A DNA stretch of 64,000 nt, taken from Massilia oculi. GTDB lineage: Bacteria; Pseudomonadota; Gammaproteobacteria; Burkholderiales; Burkholderiaceae_D. Location: positions 4,588,001 to 4,652,000 of the forward strand of contig NZ_CP029343.1 of the NCBI RefSeq assembly GCF_003143515.1, read 5' to 3'. Shown here in pieces: positions 18,298 to 26,466 of this stretch. Made by a program: the position numbers and the translations under genes. Each line of letters starts with the position of its first letter. Position 1 is the stretch's first letter. The notes below the pieces were generated by a model that saw nothing but the letters and a program-made list of their open reading frames with translations, was not told the DNA's origin and did not search any database.

Positions 18298-18370
18298 GTG
18301 AGCCAACCCTCAGTGAGCCAACCCTCAGTGAGCCAACCCTCAGTGAGCCAACCCTCAGTGAGCCAACCCT
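18298..18370 (+). repeat. 15-bp tandem repeat carrying alternative GTG starts of gluQ
   Basis: Four full copies of GTGAGCCAACCCTCA plus a 13-nt fifth copy. Each copy is five codons, V(M)-S-Q-P-S, and each begins with a GTG in the gluQ frame, so gain or loss of copies keeps the frame and one start always remains. No copy has a normal Shine-Dalgarno in front. Confidence 0.95.
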
Positions 18371-19287
18371 ATATCGGCCGCTTCGCCCCATCGCCCACCG
18401 GCCCGCTGCACGCCGGTTCGTTGGTGGCGGCGCTGGCCAGCTACCTCGACGCGCGCTGGCACCAGGGCGTCTGGCTGGTGCGCATCGAAGACATCGACGA
18501 AGGCCGCAGCGTGGCCGGCGCCGCCGAGGGCATTCTTGCGCTGCTGGATGCGCTGGGCATGCATGCCGACGGCGAGATCGTCTGGCAGAGCCGGCGCAAG
18601 GACCTGTACCAGGCGGCGGCGGAGCGCATCCAGCCAGATACCTATCCCTGCGGCTGCAACCGGCGCGAGATCGCCGATTCGCGCCTGGGCTTCGCACCCG
18701 ACGGCGCGGCCATCTATGCCGGCACCTGCCGCCATGGCCTGGGACCGGGCCGCGGCATGCGCAGCCTGCGCGTGCGCGTGCCCGAGGCCGGCCTTGATGA
18801 GATCACCTTCGTCGACCGCTTCGCGGGCACGGTCACGCAGCACCTGGCGCGCGACTCGGGCGACTTCCTCCTGAAGCGCGCCGACGGCTTCTGGGCCTAC
18901 CAGCTGGCGGTGGTGGTGGACGATGCCGAGCAGGGCGTGACCGACGTCGTGCGCGGCGCCGACCTGCTCGATTCGACGCCGCGCCAGATATTCCTGCAGC
19001 GCCTGCTGGGCGTGCCGACGCCGCGCTACCTGCACGTGCCGGTGGTGCGCAACGAGAACGGCGAGAAACTGTCGAAGCAGACTGGCGCGCTGGCGGTGAC
19101 GGCGGGGGACGAACCCGCCGCCGTCGCCGCGCTGCTGGCATCGGCCCGCTTCCTCGATCTCGACCTTGACATGACCAGCGCGCCGCCGCATACGCGCGAC
19201 GCCTTCTGGCAGGCTGCAATCCCCGCCTGGGGCCGTCTGCTGGCGCGCCGCGCCGCCGGGCAATCCCGGCAATCAGAGCAAAGGTAA
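18298..19287 (+). CDS. gluQ: Glutamyl-Q tRNA(Asp) synthetase
   Basis: Attaches glutamate to queuosine at position 34 of tRNA-Asp. The protein is a GluRS catalytic core without the anticodon-binding domain, as usual for GluQRS. It has IGRFAPSPTGPLHAGSL (the HIGH-type motif), a zinc-site pattern with CGC near residue 118 and YAGTCRHG, the DLLDSTPRQIFL segment and KLSKQTGA as the KMSKS motif. The first GTG gives 329 residues; the last GTG (18358) gives 309. The repeat at the start makes the true N terminus uncertain. Translation is probably coupled to the preceding gene 4 nt upstream. Confidence 0.92.
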   Translation: MSQPSVSQPSVSQPSVSQPSVSQPYIGRFAPSPTGPLHAGSLVAALASYLDARWHQGVWLVRIEDIDEGRSVAGAAEGILALLDALGMHADGEIVWQSRRKDLYQAAAERIQPDTYPCGCNRREIADSRLGFAPDGAAIYAGTCRHGLGPGRGMRSLRVRVPEAGLDEITFVDRFAGTVTQHLARDSGDFLLKRADGFWAYQLAVVVDDAEQGVTDVVRGADLLDSTPRQIFLQRLLGVPTPRYLHVPVVRNENGEKLSKQTGALAVTAGDEPAAVAALLASARFLDLDLDMTSAPPHTRDAFWQAAIPAWGRLLARRAAGQSRQSEQR

Positions 19288-19307
19288 GGCGGAAAGTCGT
19301 CGCCGAT

Positions 19308-19772
19308 TCACTGAGGCTGACGCAGGATGCTGATCTGCCCGTCCGCTTCGAGGAAGGCGCATTTCATGTCCGGACGGGGGCAGTCGGCCTCGCGCAGCGC
19401 CACTTCGACGTCGCTGTCGGAGAGACGGCAGCGTTTCATGACCTTGTCGAAGAACACGCCGTCGCGGCCGATTAAAACGGGGCTGCCCTCGATGAGCTCC
19501 TCGAACTTCTTGCTGCGTGAAGTGACGAAGGCGAACAGCACGGTCAGCGCGACCAGCGTCGCAGCGATGATCAGGCCACCGAACAGCGATTCGTCGCCGC
19601 CCGTCATCGAGTTGGAGACCGCCTCCGACAGCAGCATCACCACCAGCAGGTCGAACGGTGTGAACTGGCCCACGGTGCGGCGGCCGGACAGGCGCATCAT
19701 GATGAGCAGCGCGCAATACACGATGGCGCCACGTGCAATCAGTTCCCACCATGGAAGATCGAGACCAAACAT
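19308..19772 (-). CDS. DUF421 (YetF/YcaP-like) membrane protein
   Basis: A 154-residue inner-membrane protein. It begins MFGLDLPWWELIARG and has three hydrophobic helices (about residues 10-30, 40-55 and 63-85), including the family pattern RLSGRRTVGQFTPFDLLVVMLLSEAVSNSM. The cytosolic C-terminal DUF421 domain has SKKFEELIEGSPVLIGRDG, DVEVALREAD and ends at a short ILRQPQ. Biochemical role is not established. It is convergent with gluQ (20-nt gap) and stands alone. Confidence 0.85.
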   Translation of the reverse strand: MFGLDLPWWELIARGAIVYCALLIMMRLSGRRTVGQFTPFDLLVVMLLSEAVSNSMTGGDESLFGGLIIAATLVALTVLFAFVTSRSKKFEELIEGSPVLIGRDGVFFDKVMKRCRLSDSDVEVALREADCPRPDMKCAFLEADGQISILRQPQ

Positions 19773-19834
19773 GAGCCCTCCGCAGGCATGACACGGTTCA
19801 GCTCATTGTAATCAATCTATTAACATTGCGACTT

Positions 19835-20008
19835 TCAGTTGGCCGGCCCTTGCGCCGCTTCCCACGCCGCGAGTGCGGCTTCATGGCGCGCCAGCGCGTC
19901 CTCGTACAGGTCGAACACGCAGGGCACGCAGCCGCTGCGGCAGCAATCGTCGAGGTCGGGCGCGACGGGCGGTTCAGGGCGGGGGCTGGTCGGGGCGGGT
20001 GACGTCAT
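19835..20008 (-). CDS. Oxidoreductase-like domain small protein
   Basis: A 57-residue protein starting at ATG 20008. After a proline-rich lead (PEPPVAPDLDD) it has the short oxidoreductase-like N-terminal motif, with Cys pattern DCCRSGCVPCVFDLYEDAL, found alone in many proteobacteria and fused to enzymes in eukaryotes. The CC-x(3)-C-x(2)-C set could bind a metal or cofactor. The much longer frame reaching 20413 overlaps the next gene and is not used. Function unknown. Confidence 0.75.
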   Translation of the reverse strand: MTSPAPTSPRPEPPVAPDLDDCCRSGCVPCVFDLYEDALARHEAALAAWEAAQGPAN

Positions 20009-20049
20009 TTGCCCAGCATAGACGATGCCGGGCCTGGCGTCGACCGCGC

Positions 20050-20382
20050 TCAATCCGCGCGATGGTAGCTGCGCAGGTGAAACACCATCTTGCCGCCCTC
20101 GTTCTCGCACACGCCGCCCATGCCTTCGCCGGGACGCATGGTCAGGTTCAGCCGGGCGCCGTCCTGCTTGCCCTCGCAGGCGGCGTGGAAGGCAGCGGGA
20201 ATCTCGGGCAGGTCGATTTCCGGCGGCGCCGGCGGTGCGGGTGGAGCGGGAGGCGGAGGCGGCACTGGCGGCTTGGGGCACTTGCCGCGCGCCGCTTCGC
20301 ACGCGTAGTGGATGCCGGCGTCGGCGGTGGTTGCGCCCAGCGCGAGCAGGGCGGCCAGGATCAGCGGGATGGTTCTTTGCAT
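20050..20382 (-). CDS. Small secreted proline-rich protein
   Basis: A 110-residue product with a signal peptide (about residues 1-22, LILAALLALGATTADA). Mature part: Cys28 and Cys35, a polyproline block at about residues 36-62 made of PPVPPPPP and APP repeats, then a C-terminal part with Cys69 and Cys92 that could form disulfides. No family recognised. It lies 67 nt after, and in the same direction as, the sensor kinase/regulator pair; the kinase carries a similar APP-rich block in its periplasmic loop, which suggests a shared ligand or contact (inference). An AGGAGAAAAA ribosome site precedes the ATG. Confidence 0.65.
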   Translation of the reverse strand: MQRTIPLILAALLALGATTADAGIHYACEAARGKCPKPPVPPPPPAPPAPPAPPEIDLPEIPAAFHAACEGKQDGARLNLTMRPGEGMGGVCENEGGKMVFHLRSYHRAD

Positions 20383-20449
20383 GGTTTTTCTCCTCGGTGG
20401 CGATGAGCACCATCGTGTATCCCGAATGTGGAGAAAAAATGGAGGTCAG

Positions 20450-21112
20450 TCAGAAATCGCAGCGATAACCGAGTCCATAAATCGAGCGGATCGGTTCCAG
20501 GCCTGGAGCGACGGCGTCGATCTTGCGCCGCAGGTTCTTGACGTGGCTGTCGATGGCGCGGTCGGTGGCGTCGAGGTGGTCGGCGCTTGCCGCGTCAAGC
20601 AATTGGGCGCGCGACAGCACCTGGCCGGGACGACGCGCGAGGGCGGCCAGGATCGCATACTCGCTTGGTGTCAGTTCGAGCGCCTGGCCGTGCAGTGCGA
20701 CCCGGCGCGCAGTCTCGTCCAGGGCCAGCACAGGAGCAGCCTCCGGCATGCCGCTGCGGCGCAGGATGGCCTTGATGCGCGCCATCAGCTCGCGCGGGCT
20801 GAACGGCTTGCACAGGTAATCGTCGGCGCCCGTTTCCAGGCCCAGCAGGCGGTCGACTTCTTTCACCCGCGCCGTCACCATCACGATCGGTACGCTGGAG
20901 AAGGCGCGCACCGCGCGGCACAGGGCCAGGCCGTCCATTCCTGGCAGCATCAGATCGAGCACGACGAGGGCAGGCGGTGCGCGCCGGATCGCGGCCAGCG
21001 CCTGCGCACCGTCGCCGAACACGGCCGGTGCATAGCCCGCAGCCTGCGCGTAGTCGGCGATGACGGATGCCAGCTCGGGCTCGTCCTCGACGATCATGAT
21101 GGCGGCGCTCAT
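20450..21112 (-). CDS. OmpR-family response regulator
   Basis: A 220-residue two-component regulator. Receiver domain (residues 1-118) has the acidic pair at D10-E11, the phosphorylation site D53 in VVLDLMLPG, and the lysine in LCKPFSPRELMARI. The C-terminal winged-helix DNA-binding domain shows LTPSEYAILAALARRPGQVLSR and ends RSIYGLGYRCDF. Resemblance is to BaeR/CpxR-type regulators. ATG 21112 overlaps the kinase stop by 4 nt (ATGA), so the pair is translationally coupled; upstream Met codons in the open frame are shadows of the kinase. Confidence 0.92.
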   Translation of the reverse strand: MSAAIMIVEDEPELASVIADYAQAAGYAPAVFGDGAQALAAIRRAPPALVVLDLMLPGMDGLALCRAVRAFSSVPIVMVTARVKEVDRLLGLETGADDYLCKPFSPRELMARIKAILRRSGMPEAAPVLALDETARRVALHGQALELTPSEYAILAALARRPGQVLSRAQLLDAASADHLDATDRAIDSHVKNLRRKIDAVAPGLEPIRSIYGLGYRCDF

Positions 21113-22605
21113 GTGTTTTTCTTTCCGTCCAAAGGGAGCGACATGGTCACGCGCAGGCCGCCAAGCGGTGAATGGGCGAAGGCGAGCGCGGCGCCCTGCG
21201 CCTCCAGCAGTTGCCGGCACAGGGCCAGCCCGAGTCCGGCGCCGCCATGTTCACGGCTGCGCGAGGCGTCGACGCGGTAGAAGCGCTCGGCCAGCCGGGC
21301 CAGCGCTTCGTCCGGCACGCCGGGCGCGCTGTCATCGAGCAGCAGGTGAAGGCGGCCGCAGTCGGCATGCGCCATGAGGCGCACCGCGCCACCAGCCGCG
21401 GTATAGCGCAGGCTGTTCTCGAACAGGTTGGCGAATACCTGGCGCATGCGGTCCGGGTCGGCCGGCACCCGCGACTCCGTGGGCGCAGCGGCAAGGTCGA
21501 GCGCAATCCCGGCCGCCTGGAAACGCGCGGCGAAGGCGCCGGCCTCGCTGGCCGCCAGCGCCCACAGGTCGAGCGCTTCGCGCCGGCATTCGAGTGCGCC
21601 GACGTCGGCGCGCGCCAGCGCGTACAGCTCGTCGATCAGCCTGGTCAGGGACCTCACCTGGCGTCCCATGGCGTCGATGGCTTCCGGCGTGGCCTGGCGC
21701 ACGCCGTCCTGGATCGCTTCCAGCTGGGCGCGCAGCACGGCCAGCGGGGTGCGCAATTCGTGCGATGTATCTGCCACCCACTGGCGGCGCGCCGTTTCGG
21801 CGCCGTCGAGGCGCTCGGCCAGCACGTTGAAATGGCGTGCCAGCGCGCCCAGTTCGTCGCTGCGCGTGTCGGGCAGGCGCACGCCGTAGTCACCGGCGGC
21901 GAGCGTGGCGGCGCCGCGCGCGAGCTGGTCGATCGGATGCCGGAAGTGGCGCGCCAGCAGGATCGCGGCCACGGCGCTGAGCACGACGGCGACGGCGCCG
22001 ATCAGCCACAGGCTGTGCTGCAGCTCGGACAGGAAGGCGTAGGCCATCGCATCGCTCGGCCGCGGGCTGCGCGCCACGCCGAGGTAGCCGACGGTGCGGC
22101 CGTCTACCTCGATCGGGCGCCGCGCCAGCGGCAGCGTGCCGGGCGGACGCCCGGCCAGGTAGCCGCCCGCGGCGTCGAGCAGGGTGGTGCGCGCGTGCAG
22201 GTCCTGGGTGACGCCGGTCGGCGCGGGTGGCGGCAGTGGGGGAAGCGGCGGCGCCGGTGGCGCGGGAGGGGCCGGGGCCGCCGGCATGGCAGGCGGAGCG
22301 GGCGGCGCCGGCGCGACCGGCATCACCGGCGCGACGACACGGCTCGTCTGCAGGCGCGCCAGTTCCTGTGTGATCCAGCCGCGCCGCGCGTCGCCGCCAG
22401 GCACGAAACGCCAGCCGCCATGCTCCCGGTACTGGCGCGCCACGGCGTTCGACAAGCCGTCCAGCCGGTCGAGTTCGATGCCGACGGCGTAGTCGCCGAA
22501 ACTGCCCAGGACCTTGTGCCGAAGTAATAAAACACCTGCGCCGGCCACAGTGAGAATGGCGAGCAGGACGGCGATGAACAGACGGTGTCCGATGCCGATT
22601 TTCAT
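21109..22605 (-). CDS. Membrane sensor histidine kinase with proline-rich periplasmic loop
   Basis: A 498-residue kinase that phosphorylates the coupled OmpR-type regulator. Order: TM1 (about 8-28), periplasmic region 29-195, TM2 (about 197-218), HAMP (about 219-272), DHp with H282 in DTSHELRTPLAVL, then ATPase boxes NLFENSLRYT, DDSAPGVPDE and GGAGLGLALC. The periplasmic part contains an unusual Pro/Ala block at residues 93-129 (repeats of APP), followed by DLHARTTLLDAAGGYLAG. Overall design is BaeS-like. Signal is unknown. Confidence 0.92.
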   Translation of the reverse strand: MKIGIGHRLFIAVLLAILTVAGAGVLLLRHKVLGSFGDYAVGIELDRLDGLSNAVARQYREHGGWRFVPGGDARRGWITQELARLQTSRVVAPVMPVAPAPPAPPAMPAAPAPPAPPAPPLPPLPPPAPTGVTQDLHARTTLLDAAGGYLAGRPPGTLPLARRPIEVDGRTVGYLGVARSPRPSDAMAYAFLSELQHSLWLIGAVAVVLSAVAAILLARHFRHPIDQLARGAATLAAGDYGVRLPDTRSDELGALARHFNVLAERLDGAETARRQWVADTSHELRTPLAVLRAQLEAIQDGVRQATPEAIDAMGRQVRSLTRLIDELYALARADVGALECRREALDLWALAASEAGAFAARFQAAGIALDLAAAPTESRVPADPDRMRQVFANLFENSLRYTAAGGAVRLMAHADCGRLHLLLDDSAPGVPDEALARLAERFYRVDASRSREHGGAGLGLALCRQLLEAQGAALAFAHSPLGGLRVTMSLPLDGKKNT

Positions 22606-22866
22606 ATCGCCGCAAAGAGAGATGGATGGCTCGACGTAGCCAGTCTTTCCCGCAACGCTGCCATTTTAATCATTATCATTCTACAAACTGGCAAATTCAT
22701 ATCTGCTTTTTCTTTCAGTATGCCAGTCCAGACGCATCAGCCAGTGGGGCGGCGTCCTACAGGATCACTGCCGGTTTTTGGTGTTCAGCGCGCTTTCAGG
22801 TGGCTACGATGGAGTTCTTCGAGTCAGCACCGCTGACATTTTGTTCACGATGAAACGGAGTCAATC
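22606..22866. promoter_or_regulatory. Divergent promoter region between the two-component system and the KGG gene
   Basis: No gene seen. The part at 22660-22725 is AT-rich and contains a Fur-like AATCATTATC at 22668-22677. Further right, GGCTACGATGG (around 22802-22812) could be a stationary-phase-type -10 for the KGG gene; this is weak. A Shine-Dalgarno-like ACGGAGT lies just before ATG 22867. Confidence 0.35.
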
Positions 22867-23211
22867 ATGGCAAACAATTCGCGTAACAACAACCCACAGG
22901 GCAACAACCAGCACTCGCAGCAAGGCAATAGCCAGAGCGGCAACCAGGGTAACCAGGGTAGCGGCAAGCAGGGTTTCGCATCGATGGATCCGGAGCGCCA
23001 GCGTGAGATCGCCAGCCAGGGCGGCCGTGCGTCGCATGGGTCGAGCAACCGGCAGAGCGGCAACAACCAGGGTAGCCAGCAGAGCAACCTGGACCAGGGC
23101 AGCCAGCAAAGCGGCCGTAGCCAGGGCAGCCAGCAGAAGGGCGTCCAGGGCGGCACGCCGGAGCAGCACGCCGAAGCAGGGCGTCAAAGCCACAAGAACG
23201 ACAAGCGCTGA
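22867..23211 (+). CDS. KGG-motif general stress protein, N/Q/G/S-rich
   Basis: A 114-residue, highly hydrophilic, disordered protein rich in Asn, Gln, Gly and Ser. It keeps the KGG-type repeat seen in YciG/GsiB stress proteins twice: the FASMDPERQREIASQGGRASHG segment region (about residues 37-58) and a second GGTPEQHAEAGRQSHKND at the end. In the family these motifs are linked to desiccation and stationary-phase stress. The low-complexity centre is built on SQQSG/GSQQ repeats. It ends before a bidirectional terminator shared with the flavodoxin reductase gene. Confidence 0.85.
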   Translation: MANNSRNNNPQGNNQHSQQGNSQSGNQGNQGSGKQGFASMDPERQREIASQGGRASHGSSNRQSGNNQGSQQSNLDQGSQQSGRSQGSQQKGVQGGTPEQHAEAGRQSHKNDKR

Positions 23212-23241
23212 CGCTGTCGTCATGCAGTACAGTTGATCGAT

Positions 23242-23262
23242 ACCGCCGGCATTGCCGGCGGT
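23242..23262. terminator. Bidirectional terminator
   Basis: Perfect 9-bp stem ACCGCCGGC/GCCGGCGGT with an ATT loop, followed on the plus strand by TTGTCTGTCT. It lies between two convergent genes (KGG protein and flavodoxin reductase). Confidence 0.75.
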
Positions 23263-23270
23263 TTGTCTGT

Positions 23271-24614
23271 CTAGTACACGTCGCGCCGATAGCGCCCGTC
23301 GCCCATCATGGCCTCGACCGTATCGAGTCCGAGCGCCGACACGAGCGCATCGTGCACGCCGCCGGCCATGCCTTGCAGGCTGCCGCAGACATAGATTGCC
23401 GCGCCATCCGCGACCCAGCGGCGCAGTTCTTCCTGGTGCACCTCCACCAGATGCTGCACGTAGCGGGCCTGGCCCCCGTCGCGAGAAAACGCCAGATCGA
23501 GCCGCGCCAGCACGCCGCCATCACGCCATGCTTCCAGTTCCTCGCGGCATAGATAGTCGTGGGCCGCATTGCGCTCGCCGAACAGCAGCCAGTTGCGCTC
23601 CGTGCCGGCATCGATGCGCGCCTTGAGCAGCGACCGCAGGCCCGCCAGGCCGCTCCCGTTGCCGATCGCGATCAGGGGCCGTCCCGCATTCTCACCCAGC
23701 CGGAAACGCGCATGGGCGCGCACGCGCAGGCGGATCGTGTCGTCCGGGTGCGCGCACGCGCACAGCCAGCCGGACGCCGCGCCCGGCGTGCCGTCCTCGC
23801 GCGTCTGCAAACGCACCAGCAGTTCGAGCCGGCCTTCGCCCGGCACCGAAGCGATCGAGTACTCGCGCGGATGGTCCGGGTCGAGCGGCGCGCTGACCTG
23901 GGCCAGGTCGCCTGCCTCCCACGCGGGCAGCAGGCCATCGCGCGGCACCAGGCCGATACGGTACAGCGGCGCGCCGGCGCTGCCGGGGTTCAGCCGGATG
24001 CGGCTGGCGATGCGCCATTCGCCGTAGGCCGGCGCTTCCCAGTCCGGCGCATCGCTGGTGCCGGCCAGGTGGCTCAGGTGGTGCTGCCAGGCGGCCAGCG
24101 CTTCGGGCGCGCCGCGGTCGACGTCGATCCGGTCGAACAGCGGCGTGGCGCCGCGCTCGCGCAGCCAGGCATCCAGCGCGCGGCCGAAGCCGCAGTAATT
24201 GGCATACGTCGCGTCCCCCAGCGCCAGCACGCCATAGTGCAGCTGCGACAGGTCGAGCGCTTCGCCCATCGTCCGGCCGGCGAAGCGCGCGCCGGTATCC
24301 GGCGCATCGCCTTCGCCATAGGTGCTGCAGATGAACAGCACGCGCGAGGCGGCGGCCAGCTGCGCGGCGTCCACGGTCGACATGCAGGCGGCGCGTGCAT
24401 CGAGGCCGCCCAGGGCCAGGGTGGCGGCGGTGCGTTCGGCCAGGAATTCGGCGCTGCCGGTCTGGCTGGCGTGGACCACGAGCCAGTCGGCCGCGCCGCC
24501 GGTGGCACTGGTGCGCGCCAGGCGGCTGCGCCAGATGCCGAGGCACATGGCGAGATAGGCGCCGGACAGCGCGAGGGCGCCGCCCCAGCGCAGGGGTTCG
24601 ATCGTCAACATCAT
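23271..24614 (-). CDS. Membrane-anchored flavodoxin/ferredoxin-reductase-type flavoprotein
   Basis: A 447-residue electron-entry protein. One N-terminal helix (WGGALALSGAYLAMCLGIW, about 10-28) anchors it. A flavodoxin domain follows with ASQTGSAEFLAERTA for FMN and CSTYGEGDAPDTG, then a FAD domain with REYSIAS and an NAD(P)H domain with IGNGSGLAGLRSLL and YVCGSLQGMAG. It resembles sulfite reductase alpha or P450 reductase with a shortened connecting domain. The start at 24614 overlaps the apbE stop by 4 nt (ATGA). As last gene of the operon it should pass NAD(P)H electrons to the PepSY membrane protein (inference). Confidence 0.85.
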   Translation of the reverse strand: MMLTIEPLRWGGALALSGAYLAMCLGIWRSRLARTSATGGAADWLVVHASQTGSAEFLAERTAATLALGGLDARAACMSTVDAAQLAAASRVLFICSTYGEGDAPDTGARFAGRTMGEALDLSQLHYGVLALGDATYANYCGFGRALDAWLRERGATPLFDRIDVDRGAPEALAAWQHHLSHLAGTSDAPDWEAPAYGEWRIASRIRLNPGSAGAPLYRIGLVPRDGLLPAWEAGDLAQVSAPLDPDHPREYSIASVPGEGRLELLVRLQTREDGTPGAASGWLCACAHPDDTIRLRVRAHARFRLGENAGRPLIAIGNGSGLAGLRSLLKARIDAGTERNWLLFGERNAAHDYLCREELEAWRDGGVLARLDLAFSRDGGQARYVQHLVEVHQEELRRWVADGAAIYVCGSLQGMAGGVHDALVSALGLDTVEAMMGDGRYRRDVY

Positions 24615-25621
24615 TGCAATAAGGCGCGCCAGGCGCCGGACGTCGTCTCGAGCAGGCCGCCCGGTGCGCGCACCAGGAAGCGCGCCGCGATGCCGCGCGC
24701 CTCGGCGAAGGCGAGGCCGTCGCCGGGACCCAGCACGGTGAGCGCGGTGGACAGGGCATCGGCCGCCATGCAGGTGGACGCCAGCACGGTCACCGAGGCG
24801 ACGCCGCCCGCAACCGGGTAGCCGCTGCGCGGATCGAGGGTGTGCGCGGCGCGCCGCGCGCCGTGTTGAAAGTAGCGGCGGTAGTCGCCCGAGGTGGCGA
24901 TCGCCAGCCCGTGCAGGGCGACCACGGCCTGGGTGGCCGAGCCGTCGGCATCCGGCACCCCTTCGATCTCCACCCACCACGGCTCGCCATTGGCCTTGGC
25001 GCCGGCGCCGCGCAGCTCGCCGCCGGCCTCGACCACGTAATGGCGCACGCTGCGCTGCTCCAGGCAGCGCGCCATGCAGTCGACCGCATAGCCCTTGGCG
25101 ACGGAAGAAAGATCGAGGAGGGCGCCGCCCGGCTGCAACAGGCGGCGCGTGGCGCGGTCGAGTACCGGTTGACTGGCGCCGCGTTGCGCCAGCGCGGCGC
25201 CGATCGCGGCCGCGTCAGGGGCGTAGAAGCCGGCCTGGTCGTAGCGCCGGGTGGCGCCGAAGCCCCACAGGTTCACCAGCTGCCCTCCGGCCGGATCGTA
25301 GGCGCCGCCGCTGTCTTCGTGCACCCGCAGCGCGTAGTCGGCGACCTCGAAGAATTGCGGCGGCAGCGCATGCCAGCTGCCAGCCGGGGCGCCGTTATAG
25401 CGCGACAGCACGGAGTCGGGCTCCCAGTGGCTCATCTGCGCGACGATCTCGTCCAACTCACGCTGCAGGGCCAGCGTCAGGGCGGCGCCGTCGGCGCCGG
25501 GCGGCAGCATCAGCCGCGCCGACCAGCTGGTGCCCATCGCGGCGCCGGCAGCCGTGTACAAGGTGCTGCCGCCGGGTGGCAACGCCATGTCGACTTCCAG
25601 CGGAACGAGAACGTCGCGCAT
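24611..25621 (-). CDS. apbE: FAD:protein FMN transferase
   Basis: Attaches FMN from FAD to a Thr or Ser in target proteins outside the cytosol. The 336-residue protein shows the family core: AMGTSWSARL at the start, LSSVAKGYAVD, HTLDPRSGYPV and the metal/flavin segment TCMAADALSTALTVLG. No classical signal peptide is obvious, though the first 25 residues are moderately hydrophobic; a second possible start lies at 25588 (residue 12). It sits between DUF4198 and the flavodoxin reductase. Its likely substrate is the DUF2271 protein two genes upstream, which has a matching D-G-V-S-G-A-T motif. Confidence 0.93.
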   Translation of the reverse strand: MRDVLVPLEVDMALPPGGSTLYTAAGAAMGTSWSARLMLPPGADGAALTLALQRELDEIVAQMSHWEPDSVLSRYNGAPAGSWHALPPQFFEVADYALRVHEDSGGAYDPAGGQLVNLWGFGATRRYDQAGFYAPDAAAIGAALAQRGASQPVLDRATRRLLQPGGALLDLSSVAKGYAVDCMARCLEQRSVRHYVVEAGGELRGAGAKANGEPWWVEIEGVPDADGSATQAVVALHGLAIATSGDYRRYFQHGARRAAHTLDPRSGYPVAGGVASVTVLASTCMAADALSTALTVLGPGDGLAFAEARGIAARFLVRAPGGLLETTSGAWRALLQ

Positions 25622-25626
25622 CGTAC

Positions 25627-26442
25627 TTATTGCGGCAGGACTTCGAGCGTGGCCGCGTAGCTGTAGCGCTTGGCGCCCGGCTGCGGTTTGCCCTCGCCGA
25701 ACGGGAAGCCGGCGCTGAGCCAGTACATATTCGCCGCCGGAACGGTGAACGAGGCTTCACCCTTGGCGTCGGTGGTCAAGCGCTGCTCGCCCGAGGAGCC
25801 GCGGTATTTGACGGTGCCCTGCACGATGCTGAACGGCAGGTTGGCGACCGGCTTGCCGTCGAGGTGGAAGCGCACGCGGATCGGCTCGCCGACGCGCAGG
25901 TCGGACGGGTTGGTCAGCGGGATCATTTCCAGGCCTTCGCCGACCGGCTTCAGGGCCGTGTCGCTGAGCTTGTTGGCCGAGACGAAGGTCTCGTTGCGCG
26001 AGTGGACGGCGGTGGTCTGCACCTCGGTGGCGCCGGCGGGGATCGCCACCGCCGGGCTGCCGGCGGCGCCGCGGAAGCGCTTGGTCTCGCTGTTCAGCTT
26101 GTAGCTGCCCGTCAGGTTATTGTTGACGATCGCCAGGCGATAGGTGCCGTCCTTCGGCAGGCGCAGGTCCAGCGTGCTGCGGTACTTGCCGACCACGGCG
26201 CCTTCGGCCCTGGCTTGCACGCCGTCCGGATCGGTGATCACCAGGTTGTCCAGGCGCAGCGGGTGGTGGTTGAACTCGAACACTTCGTTCGAGATCGCGG
26301 CATCGATCGTGACCCAGGCTTCCTTCGAATCGACCATGGCGGTGTTCGGCAGGATCCAGGCGCGGTGGGCCTGGGCCGTCATTGAGGCGCCGGCGAGCAT
26401 CAGGCCGACGATGGCGGCCTTGTAGAATGTGTTCTGTTGCAT
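25627..26442 (-). CDS. DUF4198 periplasmic protein
   Basis: A 271-residue exported protein with a signal peptide ending SMTAQA-HRAW at about residue 25. The family N terminus HRAWILPNTA places a His at the mature start, often a metal ligand in this family and in related nickel-uptake NikM/CbiK-like proteins. Two beta-rich halves follow, the second resembling a carboxypeptidase-regulatory or Ig-like fold (GEPIRVRFHLDGKPV, TTDAKGEASFTVP). It belongs to the PepSY/DUF2271/ApbE operon and is 5 nt from apbE. Role unknown; metal or siderophore handling is a reasonable guess. Confidence 0.85.
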   Translation of the reverse strand: MQQNTFYKAAIVGLMLAGASMTAQAHRAWILPNTAMVDSKEAWVTIDAAISNEVFEFNHHPLRLDNLVITDPDGVQARAEGAVVGKYRSTLDLRLPKDGTYRLAIVNNNLTGSYKLNSETKRFRGAAGSPAVAIPAGATEVQTTAVHSRNETFVSANKLSDTALKPVGEGLEMIPLTNPSDLRVGEPIRVRFHLDGKPVANLPFSIVQGTVKYRGSSGEQRLTTDAKGEASFTVPAANMYWLSAGFPFGEGKPQPGAKRYSYAATLEVLPQ

Positions 26443-26466
26443 GGGGTTCTCCTGATTGTCTTGTCG

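Noticed and set aside
20009..20413. N-terminal extension of the oxidoreductase-like small protein
   Set aside because: The frame is open to 20413 but runs across the secreted proline-rich gene on the same strand in another frame. The short product from 20008 has the full domain.
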